A DNA stretch of 64,000 bases. Origin: Magnetococcales bacterium. GTDB taxonomy: Bacteria; Pseudomonadota; Magnetococcia; Magnetococcales; Magnetaquicoccaceae. Position 1 is the stretch's first letter. Every line of letters begins with the position of its first letter. Made by a program: the position numbers and the translations under genes. The stretch covers positions 49,394-113,393 of the forward strand of contig JADGBT010000008.1 of assembly GCA_015231375.1 (NCBI GenBank). The letters are read 5' to 3'. The notes below the pieces were generated by a model that saw only the letters and a list, made by a program, of their open reading frames with translations, searched no databases and was not told the origin of the DNA. Of the stretch, positions 43,391 through 52,051 are shown piece by piece.

Positions 43391-44548
43391 TTGACCACCC
43401 CGTCCCGCTGGCCCATCATGGGATTCTACGCCTGCTACTTCGCGGTGGTGGGGGTGTGGATTCCCTATTGGCCCTTGCATCTGGCCAGTCTGGGATACAG
43501 CGCGCAAGCCATCGGTCTGTTGACGGCCCTCACCCAGTGGATCCGCATTCCGGCCCCGCCCCTGTGGGCCGGATTGGCCGACCGGGGCTGCCGATACACC
43601 GTGATCCTGACCACCTGCGTCGGTTCCCTGGGGGCGTTCTGTCTGTTCTTCCTGGACTCCGGACCGGTCTGGATTCTGGCGGTCACCGTGCTGTTCAGCA
43701 TCTTTCATACCGGGCCTTTGGCCCTGACCGACGCCACGGCCATGGAACTGGCGGTCAAACACCGTTGGGACTATGGCCGGTTGCGCCTGTGGGGATCGTG
43801 GGGATTCATCCTGTTCTCTCTGGCCGTCGGGCCGTTGAGCGACCGGCTGGGCCTGGAAACGGTTCCGGTGGTCATCGCCCTCCTGCTGGGCGCCACCGCC
43901 CTGTGCGCCGCCGCGCTGCCCCGCTCCCCGGCCCACACGGGACAACAAACCCCCCTCACCACCCTGTTCGCCCGGCCCGATGTGCGCTGGTTTTATTTCA
44001 GCGCCGCCATGATGCAATTCTCCCATGGGGGCTATTATGGTTTCATGTCCCTCCATCTGCAACAACACGACTTCAACCGCACCACCATCGGTCTGCTGTG
44101 GGCCGTGGGCGTCTTGGCGGAAGTGCTGCTGATGAACCGCTCCCAGGCCATCCTCGACCGCTTCGGCGTGGCGCGTCTGCTCACCTTCTCCCTGCTGGTG
44201 GCCACGGTGCGCTGGTGCCTGTACGCCGCCACCACGGAGATCATCCTGCTGGCCTGCGCCCAACTGCTGCACGGATTCACCTTCGGCACCTTTCACGTCG
44301 CCTCGGTGCGCCGGGTCCACGACTTCGCCCCCCCCGACGCCAGAGGCACGGCCCAGGGATGGCTTTCGGCCCTCTCCTACGGGATGGGCGGCGGCCTGGG
44401 CGTGGCCATTTCCGGGGTCTTTTTTCAACGATTCGGTCACGAAGCCCTGTTCCTGACCCTGGCGTTCGCCGCCCTCGTCGGCACCCTGGCCTCCCGACAC
44501 GCCGCCACCCTGCTCGCCGCCCGACCCCCGGAGACCGCCCCACCATGA
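43391..44548 (+). CDS. MFS transporter, MFS_1/PPP-like
   Basis: About 385 residues from a TTG at 43391, giving TTPSRWPIMGFYACYFAVVG as in phenylpropionate-permease-like MFS proteins; the ATG at 43418 would cut off the usual N-terminal tail. Twelve hydrophobic segments. Family-like blocks are WIPYWPLHLASLGYSAQAIG, LRLWGSWGFILFSLAVGPL and AQGWLSALSYGMGGGLG. It starts 30 bases after DUF2782 and overlaps the ATP-grasp-like gene by four bases (ATGA), suggesting a shared pathway. The substrate is unknown. Confidence 0.8.
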   Translation: MTTPSRWPIMGFYACYFAVVGVWIPYWPLHLASLGYSAQAIGLLTALTQWIRIPAPPLWAGLADRGCRYTVILTTCVGSLGAFCLFFLDSGPVWILAVTVLFSIFHTGPLALTDATAMELAVKHRWDYGRLRLWGSWGFILFSLAVGPLSDRLGLETVPVVIALLLGATALCAAALPRSPAHTGQQTPLTTLFARPDVRWFYFSAAMMQFSHGGYYGFMSLHLQQHDFNRTTIGLLWAVGVLAEVLLMNRSQAILDRFGVARLLTFSLLVATVRWCLYAATTEIILLACAQLLHGFTFGTFHVASVRRVHDFAPPDARGTAQGWLSALSYGMGGGLGVAISGVFFQRFGHEALFLTLAFAALVGTLASRHAATLLAARPPETAPP

Positions 44549-45684
44549 CCCCCGGCCCCTTTTCCTGGCAACCCGATCCCCACCGCCCCCACGTCACCAT
44601 CCGCCGTCGGGATCTGCGCCACATGATCCGCTTGGCCCGCTCCCTGCGCCGACTGGCCTTGAGCCATCCCCGCCTCCTGCCGGACACCCCGGAGACCGCC
44701 CGGTTCGATCCGGGTCACGAGGCGGTGATGATGGGCTATGACTTCCATCTCACCCCGGAAGGGCCGCGCCTGATCGAGGTCAACACCAACGCCGGTGGCG
44801 CGCTCCTGGCCCATTGCGCCCAGAATCCCTGCTTTCCGCCGGGTCCGCGTTTTCCTCCGGAAATCCACGACCCCGAAGATCGCCATCAGACCCGACTGCT
44901 GGAGACCTTTTTCGAAGAGATGGCCCGCTTCGGCGGCGATCCTGCGGCCAGACCGCGACGCATCGTGATCCTGGACGCCCAACCGGAAGCCCAGTTCCTG
45001 TATCCGGAGATGGTCGCCTGCGCCACCCTGCTCACCGCAGCGGGCAGCCCCTGCGCCATTCTCGATCCGTCCGAACTGGAAATGAACGCCGACGGGGTAT
45101 TCCACGCCGGAAACCGGGTGGATCTGATCTACAACCGCCACTGCGACTTCTACCTGGAAAGCCCACCGCTCGCGGGTCTGAAAGCCGCCTGGCTCAACCG
45201 CAGCGTCTGCCTCACCCCGAATCCCCGCCTCTACGGTCTGCTGGCGGACAAACGCCATCTGGTGGTCTGGTCGGATCCTGCGGCCCTGGTCGGATTGGGC
45301 TGTTCCCCGGAAGAGGCGGACTTCATCGCCTCCTGCGTGCCGGAAACCCGTTTTCTCCACCAGCGCGACCGCGATCAGGTCTGGAAGGAGCGGGCACGCT
45401 GGGTCTTCAAGCCCTGCCAGGGATTCGGGGGTCGGGGGGTGCTGATGGGAGACAAGATCAGCCGCGCCCGCTTCGACTCCCTCGAACCCGCCGCCACCCT
45501 GGTGCAGCGTCACGTTCCCCCCTCCCTCACCGTGGTGGACTCCCAGGGCACCCCCTTGAAGACCGATATCCGCCTGTTCGTCTACCGGAATCGGATTCTG
45601 GGGGTCGCGGCCCGGGCCTATCGGGGTCAGGTGACCAATTTTCGCGAGCCGGGCAACGGTTTTCAGCCGATCCGCCTCATCTGA
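44545..45684 (+). CDS. ATP-grasp-like protein
   Basis: A 379-residue soluble protein coupled to the MFS gene. Segments resembling ATP-grasp enzymes are RLIEVNTNAGGALLA near residue 70 (acidic and Asn residues that could bind metal), WVFKPCQGFGGRGVLMG (Lys and Gly-rich loop for ATP) and TPLKTDIRLFVYRN (basic and acidic residues near the active site). The order of blocks suggests a permuted form such as that of glutathionylspermidine-synthase-like proteins. It might make a peptide- or amide-type ligand moved by the transporter. This is an inference from coupling. Confidence 0.55.
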   Translation: MTPGPFSWQPDPHRPHVTIRRRDLRHMIRLARSLRRLALSHPRLLPDTPETARFDPGHEAVMMGYDFHLTPEGPRLIEVNTNAGGALLAHCAQNPCFPPGPRFPPEIHDPEDRHQTRLLETFFEEMARFGGDPAARPRRIVILDAQPEAQFLYPEMVACATLLTAAGSPCAILDPSELEMNADGVFHAGNRVDLIYNRHCDFYLESPPLAGLKAAWLNRSVCLTPNPRLYGLLADKRHLVVWSDPAALVGLGCSPEEADFIASCVPETRFLHQRDRDQVWKERARWVFKPCQGFGGRGVLMGDKISRARFDSLEPAATLVQRHVPPSLTVVDSQGTPLKTDIRLFVYRNRILGVAARAYRGQVTNFREPGNGFQPIRLI

Positions 45685-45799
45685 TGAGATGCCGGGTTTA
45701 CCCGGAACCGCAAAACGAATAAGATGGATCCAGGAGTCCAGAAACTCCGAAAAGCCTCTTTGCGTCTTCACGACCCCCGGCCCGCCACGAGGTGAACCG

Positions 45800-46003
45800 A
45801 TGCCCCTCCCTGAACCGTCCGCAAACGGCGCTTCGTTCCGCGTCCAGGATCCATTGTTCGTTCTCGAAGCCCACTGCCGCAAGGCGTTGGAACACCATCC
45901 CAATCCCACGCGCTCCATCGAGGCCGCCAGACTCCGCGAGGCCACGCAACTGCTGCTGACCCGCCTGGAGACCACCCGTTCCCCAGGAGAGAAATCCGCA
46001 TGA
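45800..46003 (+). CDS. small protein upstream of the YhaN-like ATPase
   Basis: A 67-residue protein from the ATG at 45800 with a GAGG site. The C-terminal half is a helix rich in Arg, Leu and Glu (SIEAARLREATQLLLTRLE). The stop overlaps the ATG of the large ATPase (ATGA at 46000-46003), so they are coupled. No family recognised. A short hairpin (CCGGG, TTTA, CCCGG at 45692-45705) lies upstream, after the preceding gene. Confidence 0.55.
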   Translation: MPLPEPSANGASFRVQDPLFVLEAHCRKALEHHPNPTRSIEAARLREATQLLLTRLETTRSPGEKSA

Positions 46004-48231
46004 TCATCCGGCGGTTGCAATCCGAAAACATCCTGCGCTTCGAAAAGCTCGATCTCGACGATCTGCCCGCGCGCGGCGGCATTCTCATCACCGGCCCGAA
46101 CGAATCCGGCAAATCGGCCATCCTGGAAACCCTCTGTCTGGCCCTGTTCGGACGCACGGTCCAACTGGCGCCCGAGGCCATCGCCGCCGCGATCCACTGG
46201 GGAGCGGATCAAGGCTCGGTCACGCTGGATTTCGTCGGTCCGGACCAGATTCCGCACACCCTGCGCCGCCAACTCGACCGCCAGGGCAACCAGGAAGCCA
46301 CCCTCACCCGTGACGGGAAACTCTTGGCTTCAGGGATCGAAGCGGTGGATCGGGCCATGAGACCGATCATCGGGTGCGATTTTTCCGGCTATCTGGACAC
46401 CCTCTATCAGGCCCAGGGGCGTCATGGTCGTCCCAACGGCACCATCCAGACGTTGGCGGGCGTCACCTTGCTGCAAGAACTGGGGACCGCCCTCGACGCC
46501 GAAAACCACTCACTCGCCCGACAGATCGAGACCCGTCAAGCCGAACAGGCCGGACTGCGGGAGGCGCTGACCTCCTTGAATCTGCGCGAAGCGACCCTTG
46601 GCGAACGGGAGGCCGCGCACCAGCGGGCCTGCTCCCGGATCGCCACCGCCAACGCCACCCTCGCCCGCTGGTCCGGGCTGGAGGCGGGGATCGCCCAAGC
46701 CGGACAGCGCATCGCGACGGCCTGCAACGGGTGGATCTCGCCTTCCCCGGAGATCGACCGGACGGCGTGGCACAACCGTGGCGTGGCGCTGGACAGCGCC
46801 TTGCGGGAGATCGAATCCCTGGGTCTGACCCGCCACCTGGATCCGGTCGATCCGCCCGCGACCGGGTTGCGCCAATGGCACACGGACTGGACAGCCCGTC
46901 TGGAGGAGCTGGAAAAGATCCTGGCCACGGTCGAGGCGGAACGGCAACGGTTGTTGCGTTGGCTGGGAGCCGCCGCGCCCCAACCCGGCGACCCGGCCAC
47001 CCTGGCTGCGGAACGGGCCAGACTGACCAACCGGGAACAGCGGGCCAAGAAACGGCATGAGCAGCGCAAACGGCGCGCCACCGGGTTCGTCGTGTTGAGT
47101 CTGGGCGGCTGGTTCGCCACGCTGGTGGTGTGGCAGAAGATCATCCAAGACCATCTTCCCGGCTGGGTGTCGGCGTCGTTGGACAACGCGCTGCCGTTTT
47201 TGAACCGGGCGCCCAATCTGCTGCTGCTGTATACCGCTGTCGCGCTCACGCTGCTGGTGTTGTGGAACCTGACCGCCCGGGGCTTCGTCGGGAACCGCCT
47301 CCGGAAGGCCGTGGCGGGCAAGGAGCGGCTGGATCAACAGGCGGCCACGGCGTGGCAGACCATCGACACCATCGACAGCGCCGCCGGTCTCTCGCTGAAA
47401 AAACAGGTGGAACAGCTCCTCGCCCTGGAGAACACCCCCTGGCGCGACGACCTGAAACACTGGAGCCAGGGCGCGGGCGCGCCGCTGTTGGACGATGCGC
47501 GTCTGACCGCCGAGACCGGTCTGCTGGCGGAACGGCTGCACATCTTCGCAGGAGAGCAAAACCGTCTGCGGGAACGGATCGCGACCCGGCTTCTGACCGC
47601 CGGACAAGAGCAGGCCGACCGTCAGGCCGAAGCCGTCATGGCCGCAGCCGCAGTGGCCGACGAGCAGGCCAGACGACGGGAACAAAACCGCTTGAACGCG
47701 GCCCTGGCAGCGCACGAGGCGCAGAATCGACAGGACCGGCACGCCATCGGGATCCGTACCCTGGCCAAGGAGCTGCTCCAGGGGGCCAGCGGCACGCTGC
47801 ACACCCTGTTCGTGGAGGAGCTGAACCGGGTGATGGCCGAGCTGGTGCCTGTGGTCACCCGTGGACGTTACCACACGCCGCGTTTCGACGACGCGCTCCA
47901 AGGAGAGATCCAGGCCACCCATCGCAACGAGCCTGTCCCCCTGACGGCGCTCTCCACCGGGGTGCGTCGTCAAGTGAGCCTGGCCTTGCGTCTGGCCCTT
48001 TGTCAGGCCCTGATCGCCCGCGCCGGTGGTGACGGATCGTCGCCCCGCTTCATCGCCTTGGACGAACCCCTGGCCTACTCGGACCGGAAACGGGGGCGGG
48101 AATCCCTGGAGGCGCTGCTGGCCCTCGACGGCCCGCTCACCCAGATCTGGGTCGCGGCACCGGAAATGGAGGCGGATCTGCTGGCCGCCTCCCGTCACAT
48201 CCCATGTACGCCGGATCAACCGCAATCCTGA
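46000..48231 (+). CDS. membrane-anchored SbcC/YhaN-like ATPase
   Basis: A 743-residue protein. The N-terminus is RecF/Rad50-like (IIRRLQSENILRFEKLDLDDL) with Walker A GPNESGKSAIL. Coiled-coil arms rich in Ala, Arg and Glu follow. Near residues 363-388 and 405-430 two hydrophobic helices (GFVVLSLGGWFATLVVW and LLLLYTAVALTLLVLW) sit where SbcC has its hinge, as in YhaN. The C-terminal head holds the signature LSTGVRRQVSLALRLALCQ and Walker B FIALDEPLAYSD. Such proteins are thought to work in DNA or envelope stress; no SbcD-like nuclease gene is adjacent. Confidence 0.75.
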   Translation: MIIRRLQSENILRFEKLDLDDLPARGGILITGPNESGKSAILETLCLALFGRTVQLAPEAIAAAIHWGADQGSVTLDFVGPDQIPHTLRRQLDRQGNQEATLTRDGKLLASGIEAVDRAMRPIIGCDFSGYLDTLYQAQGRHGRPNGTIQTLAGVTLLQELGTALDAENHSLARQIETRQAEQAGLREALTSLNLREATLGEREAAHQRACSRIATANATLARWSGLEAGIAQAGQRIATACNGWISPSPEIDRTAWHNRGVALDSALREIESLGLTRHLDPVDPPATGLRQWHTDWTARLEELEKILATVEAERQRLLRWLGAAAPQPGDPATLAAERARLTNREQRAKKRHEQRKRRATGFVVLSLGGWFATLVVWQKIIQDHLPGWVSASLDNALPFLNRAPNLLLLYTAVALTLLVLWNLTARGFVGNRLRKAVAGKERLDQQAATAWQTIDTIDSAAGLSLKKQVEQLLALENTPWRDDLKHWSQGAGAPLLDDARLTAETGLLAERLHIFAGEQNRLRERIATRLLTAGQEQADRQAEAVMAAAAVADEQARRREQNRLNAALAAHEAQNRQDRHAIGIRTLAKELLQGASGTLHTLFVEELNRVMAELVPVVTRGRYHTPRFDDALQGEIQATHRNEPVPLTALSTGVRRQVSLALRLALCQALIARAGGDGSSPRFIALDEPLAYSDRKRGRESLEALLALDGPLTQIWVAAPEMEADLLAASRHIPCTPDQPQS

Positions 48232-48259
48232 ATCATCCTCAGGCAGGTGGAATCAATAC

Positions 48260-49174
48260 ATGAAACTCAACGCACCCTCGACCCTTTTCGGCACGTTCTG
48301 GTTGTGCGCGCTGTTGCTGCTGCCGGGTGGAGTGTGCGCGTCCGAAGCTCTGGGCGCGAACGTCCATGCCCAGATCCGCGTCAAAGGATCAGACACCTTG
48401 GCCAAGCTGCTCAAGGAGTGGGCGCACGTCTACCAGACCCAAAACCAGAAAAACCCGATCCGCATCGAGGTGTCGGGAGGCGGTTCGGGCAATGGCATCG
48501 CCGCCTTGCTCAACGGACATGTGGAGATCGCCGCGTCGAGCCGTCTGCTGCGGGACCGGGAGGTGCTGCTGTTCACCAAGAAGCATATCCAGGCCGCTCC
48601 GGTCGCCCATGTGGTGGCCCAGGACGCGGTGACGATCCTGGTCCACCCGTCCAATCCCATCAACGGGCTGTCGCTGCCGCAACTGACCGAAATCTACAGC
48701 AAAGGCAATCCGCTGCTCTCCTGGAGTTCTCTGGGGGTACGGATTCCGGGGTGTCCGGACCAGAAGATCCAGCCCATCAGCCGCAAGAACAACTCCGGCA
48801 CCTACCTGTTTTTCCGGCAGGCCATCCTCAACAAGAATGAACAGTTCGATCCGCAACTGCTCAGTCTGGACGCCTCCGACGGCGTGGTCAACATGGTGGC
48901 GCAAATGCCCTGCGCCATTGGCTACTCGGGCATGGCCTTCGTGACCAACGCGGTCAAGACCCTGTGCATCTCCACGCTTCACGAAGCCGATGCCCCCTGT
49001 GTCCCGCCCACCACCGCCTCGACCGTGGACCACACCTATCCGTTGTCCCGATCCTTGTATCTGTACACTCTGGGAGAACCCCAGGGGGAAATCAAAAAAT
49101 TCCTGGAGTGGATCCGCAGCGCCGCCGGTCAGGAGATCCTGACCCGCAACGGCTACATCCCGCCCCCTCCGTGA
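48260..49174 (+). CDS. PstS-like phosphate-type substrate-binding protein
   Basis: A 304-residue exported protein with a signal peptide (FGTFWLCALLLLPGGVCASE). The mature part starts with IRVKGSDTLAKLLKEWAHVY and has SGGGSGNGIAALLNGHVEIAASSR, like the phosphate-binding loop of PstS-family proteins (SGGGSxxGI). Later NNSGTYLFFRQAIL matches the second anion-binding site. No pstCAB genes are beside it, so it may serve a transporter encoded elsewhere or act as a sensor. Ligand specificity is not proven. Confidence 0.75.
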   Translation: MKLNAPSTLFGTFWLCALLLLPGGVCASEALGANVHAQIRVKGSDTLAKLLKEWAHVYQTQNQKNPIRIEVSGGGSGNGIAALLNGHVEIAASSRLLRDREVLLFTKKHIQAAPVAHVVAQDAVTILVHPSNPINGLSLPQLTEIYSKGNPLLSWSSLGVRIPGCPDQKIQPISRKNNSGTYLFFRQAILNKNEQFDPQLLSLDASDGVVNMVAQMPCAIGYSGMAFVTNAVKTLCISTLHEADAPCVPPTTASTVDHTYPLSRSLYLYTLGEPQGEIKKFLEWIRSAAGQEILTRNGYIPPPP

Positions 49175-49262
49175 ACCCCTTTTCCGTGAACCCCTTGGTG
49201 GACCCCTTGGACCCTTTGCGATCCCGCACCCCTCCCATCACGTCAGAAGGAATATCACCCGC

Positions 49263-49889
49263 ATGATGGAAACGCTGGAAGGATTCTTACGCGAATACGG
49301 TTATATCGTCTTGTTTATCGGCACCTTTCTGGAAGGAGAGACCATGGTGCTGGTGGCCGGATACATGGCCAAGACCGGTCTTCTGGATCTGAATCTGGTG
49401 ATCCTGTCGTCGTTTGCCGGCACCTATTGCGGAGACCAGCTTTATTTCTTCATCGGTCGCCGCTGGGGTCATCTGCTGGTCAAACGCACCCGCAGCGAAA
49501 GCTGGAAACGACGCACCGATCGGGTGATGGAACTGCTGAAACGATTCGATACCTGGTTCATCCTGGGCTTTCGTTTCGTGTACGGGGTGCGCAACGTCAC
49601 CCCGTTCGCTCTGGGAGCCAGCGAAATCCGCACGGCGCGCTTCGTGATCCTCAACGCCCTGGCCGCCATCCTCTGGGCGATCAGCTTCGCGTATGGCGGC
49701 TTCATCTTCGGACACGCCATGGATGCCTTCTTAGAGCAGGTCAAGCACTACCAGATCTATTTCTTCACCGGAATCGGTCTGCTGTTCATCGGGCTGTGGG
49801 TCCGGAAACGTTTTTTCTCCAACGCTTCCAACGCTTCCAACGCTTCCGGCGCTTCCGGCGTTTCAGACGCTTCCGGCTCTGCCGATTAG
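49263..49889 (+). CDS. DedA-family membrane protein
   Basis: A 208-residue protein. Typical DedA elements are LFIGTFLEGETMVLVAGYMAK at the first membrane hairpin, FAGTYCGDQLYFFIGRRWG, and GFRFVYGVRNVTPFALGAS. About five hydrophobic segments. DedA proteins flip or move lipid carriers and affect membrane potential and drug tolerance. The C-terminal 22 residues are a short repeat of Asn-Ala-Ser and Gly-Ala-Ser from 9-bp DNA repeats; they are not family-typical. The ATG at 49266 is an alternative start. Confidence 0.85.
   Translation: MMETLEGFLREYGYIVLFIGTFLEGETMVLVAGYMAKTGLLDLNLVILSSFAGTYCGDQLYFFIGRRWGHLLVKRTRSESWKRRTDRVMELLKRFDTWFILGFRFVYGVRNVTPFALGASEIRTARFVILNALAAILWAISFAYGGFIFGHAMDAFLEQVKHYQIYFFTGIGLLFIGLWVRKRFFSNASNASNASGASGVSDASGSAD
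49821..49877. repeat. 9-bp tandem repeats at the end of the DedA gene
   Basis: Units of AACGCTTCC become GGCGCTTCC further on, five to six copies in total. They encode Asn-Ala-Ser and Gly-Ala-Ser in the C-terminal tail. Slippage would change tail length but keep the frame. Confidence 0.75.
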
Positions 49890-50030
49890 AACGCGCGAAC
49901 CTGGACCGCTCCCCGGATACCGACGCCTGGACCCGAACTTTCCATATTTAAATTGCAAGGGTCCGGCACGGTCCGGGGACAACGGTTTGGAGACGGTACT
50001 CTCCACGGTTTTGACTGGCACGCGATGTTT

Positions 50031-50885
50031 TCAGCGCATCGCGGCAGGCAGTTTCTCCTCGGGGGTCGCCACCGACAAACCGGGGATGGGAACGACGACT
50101 GGCGTGGTCGTGTCACGACCGGCAGGGGAGGACTTGCCGCCGGACCCCGGAGCGGACGGGGATGAAGTCGGCATCTCCGGCGCAAAGCGCGAGGGACTGG
50201 CAGGCTCGCGCGAGATCATGATCTCGATGCGTTGATTCTCTTTGCGTCCGGCACTGGTGGCGTTGCTGACCCTGGGGGCGTATTGCCCCATGGCGCGCAC
50301 TTGCAGCTTGCGGGGTTCGATATTCCCCTCCTTGACCAAAAAATCCACCACGGCGGCAGCCTTGAACGCGGAAAACTCCCAGTTGCTCGCATACCGGGCA
50401 GGCGGGGCGTCATCACCGGTATGCCCTTCGACCCGGATCTGATTGGGCAGATCCTTGACCAAAGCGGCGATTTGCAACAACAAGGGTTTGGCTTCCGGAC
50501 GCACGCCATGACCTCCGGGGACCAGCAGGGCGTCGTGATCCATGCGCACCAGAAAGCCTTCTTCGAGGGAAACAATCTCGGCTTCGCCCGCGTCGATCTT
50601 GTTTTCCAAAACCAGTTGCAGTTTCTCCTGGAGATGCACCAGAACGATCTCCTGCTGAAACTCACTGGCGATGATATCCTCGCCGGTAGGCAGAGGAATG
50701 ATCTGCTGCACACGTTGGATGCCGAACGCATCCCGGAGCGATCCTGCCGCCTCGCTGAACTTGACCTTGTCGGTCGTGGACATGGAGATCAACAAGATGA
50801 AAAAGGTCAACAGCAGCGACATCAGATCGCCAAAGGTCAACAGCCAGGCGGGAGCTCCTTTCTTGCACGGCGGACAATCGGCCAT
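50031..50885 (-). CDS. motB: flagellar stator protein MotB/PomB
   Basis: A 284-residue protein. The N-terminal membrane helix APAWLLTFGDLMSLLLTFFILL carries the ion-binding Asp at residue 20. The C-terminal half is an OmpA-like peptidoglycan-binding domain (IRVEGHTGDDAPPARYAS, then SAFKAAAVVDFLV and RRVSN-like PRVSNATSAGRKENQRIEI). A Ser/Pro-rich tail of about 45 residues follows. Sequence around the Asp is closer to the PomB type of sodium motors than to E. coli MotB, but ion choice is not settled. It lies 45 bases after motA. Confidence 0.9.
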   Translation of the reverse strand: MADCPPCKKGAPAWLLTFGDLMSLLLTFFILLISMSTTDKVKFSEAAGSLRDAFGIQRVQQIIPLPTGEDIIASEFQQEIVLVHLQEKLQLVLENKIDAGEAEIVSLEEGFLVRMDHDALLVPGGHGVRPEAKPLLLQIAALVKDLPNQIRVEGHTGDDAPPARYASNWEFSAFKAAAVVDFLVKEGNIEPRKLQVRAMGQYAPRVSNATSAGRKENQRIEIMISREPASPSRFAPEMPTSSPSAPGSGGKSSPAGRDTTTPVVVPIPGLSVATPEEKLPAAMR

Positions 50886-50930
50886 GTTTTATCCTCTCAT
50901 CCAGGCGGTGTACGCGAACATCATGACCGG

Positions 50931-51683
50931 TCAATCGAAATTGCGCTGAATCGGGGGCACGGCGGCGCGCAACGCGTGTTGCAGCATGCGGGGATTGATG
51001 CCCTTCTGGATCCCCACCATGCCGTCGATGACCATCTGCCGGACCACCTGCTCTTTCTGACTGTAAGCCTTGAGCTTGACCGCAATGGGAATGGCGACCA
51101 GATTGGCCAGAAACGCGCCATAAAAGGTGGTGATCAAGGCCACGGCCATGGCCGGACCGATCTTGGCCGGATCGCTCATGTCCGCGAGCATTTGCACCAG
51201 ACCGATCAAGGTGCCGATCATGCCAAAGGCTGGCGCCGCCTCGGCGATCCCTTCGTAGATGGCGATCCAGTTGCTGTGACGCTCATTCAGATAGCTCACC
51301 TCCTTGTTGAGCATCTCCTCCACAAAAGCGGGATCCGCGCCATCCACACACAGGTTGATGGCCAACTGCAAAAAGCTGTCATCGACCTTGATCTTTTCCA
51401 AAGAGAGGATGCCATCCTTGCGCGCCAGATTGGCAAGGTTGATCAAATGAGTGGCATATTCTTCCGGATTCTTGGGTTCATTGAGGATCGCCTTCATGAA
51501 AATGCCCACCGAGCCGAACACCTCCTGCATGGTGTGCTTGATGAACATGGTACAGATCGTACCCCCAAAGACGATGATCATGCTGGGAATATCGACGAAC
51601 AGCATGAACGAGCCACCGATCAGGATGGCCCAGCCCATCAGTCCAAATCCCATCACCAAACCGATGATTGTTGCAATATCCAT
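50931..51683 (-). CDS. motA: flagellar stator protein MotA/PomA
   Basis: A 250-residue protein with four membrane segments. Typical PomA/MotA blocks: IIVFGGTICTMFIKHTMQEV, the cytoplasmic loop with GILSLEKIKVDDSFLQLA, FGMIGTLIGLVQML with the third helix, and ALITTFYGAFLANLVAIPIAVKLK with the fourth. The protein uses the short PomA-type layout. It forms the ion channel of the flagellar motor with MotB. It sits 70 bases after a small membrane protein in the same direction. Confidence 0.92.
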   Translation of the reverse strand: MDIATIIGLVMGFGLMGWAILIGGSFMLFVDIPSMIIVFGGTICTMFIKHTMQEVFGSVGIFMKAILNEPKNPEEYATHLINLANLARKDGILSLEKIKVDDSFLQLAINLCVDGADPAFVEEMLNKEVSYLNERHSNWIAIYEGIAEAAPAFGMIGTLIGLVQMLADMSDPAKIGPAMAVALITTFYGAFLANLVAIPIAVKLKAYSQKEQVVRQMVIDGMVGIQKGINPRMLQHALRAAVPPIQRNFD

Positions 51684-51753
51684 GAAAATCGACCCAAAAA
51701 AGGTTCGCCGCTCCGGATGACGGCCACGTTGATGAGGTGCTTTCTACGATCTT

Positions 51754-51999
51754 CTATAATCTTCTTACGCTTCCGTTCTTGTCCCGCATCGCCTGCCGTT
51801 CCTGCTGACGTTGTCGGCGTTCCCGTTCCATCCGGAGGCGCTGCGCACGGTTGATCACCAGATAACCCACCAGAAAAGCCGCCAGAACACACAACAAAAC
51901 GACCAGTGCCCAGCCACGCTGCACGTCGTCGAAGTTGTTCATGTACCCTTGCGAGGCGGCCTGAATGCGGGATTGGGTCGAGGCATCAAGCGGATTCAT
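51754..51999 (-). CDS. small single-pass membrane protein upstream of motA
   Basis: An 81-residue protein from the ATG at 51999, with GGGGAG upstream. One membrane helix (GWALVVLLCVLAAFLVGYLVI) is followed by a basic coiled tail (RAQRLRMERERRQRQQERQ). No family recognised. Its position suggests it may be transcribed with motAB and could be a motor-associated or regulatory membrane protein; this is context only. Confidence 0.55.
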   Translation of the reverse strand: MNPLDASTQSRIQAASQGYMNNFDDVQRGWALVVLLCVLAAFLVGYLVINRAQRLRMERERRQRQQERQAMRDKNGSVRRL

Positions 52000-52051
52000 G
52001 AGAGGCGAACTCCCCAAGCCAAATGTTAAGAATGTCGATTCCGCACCGGTT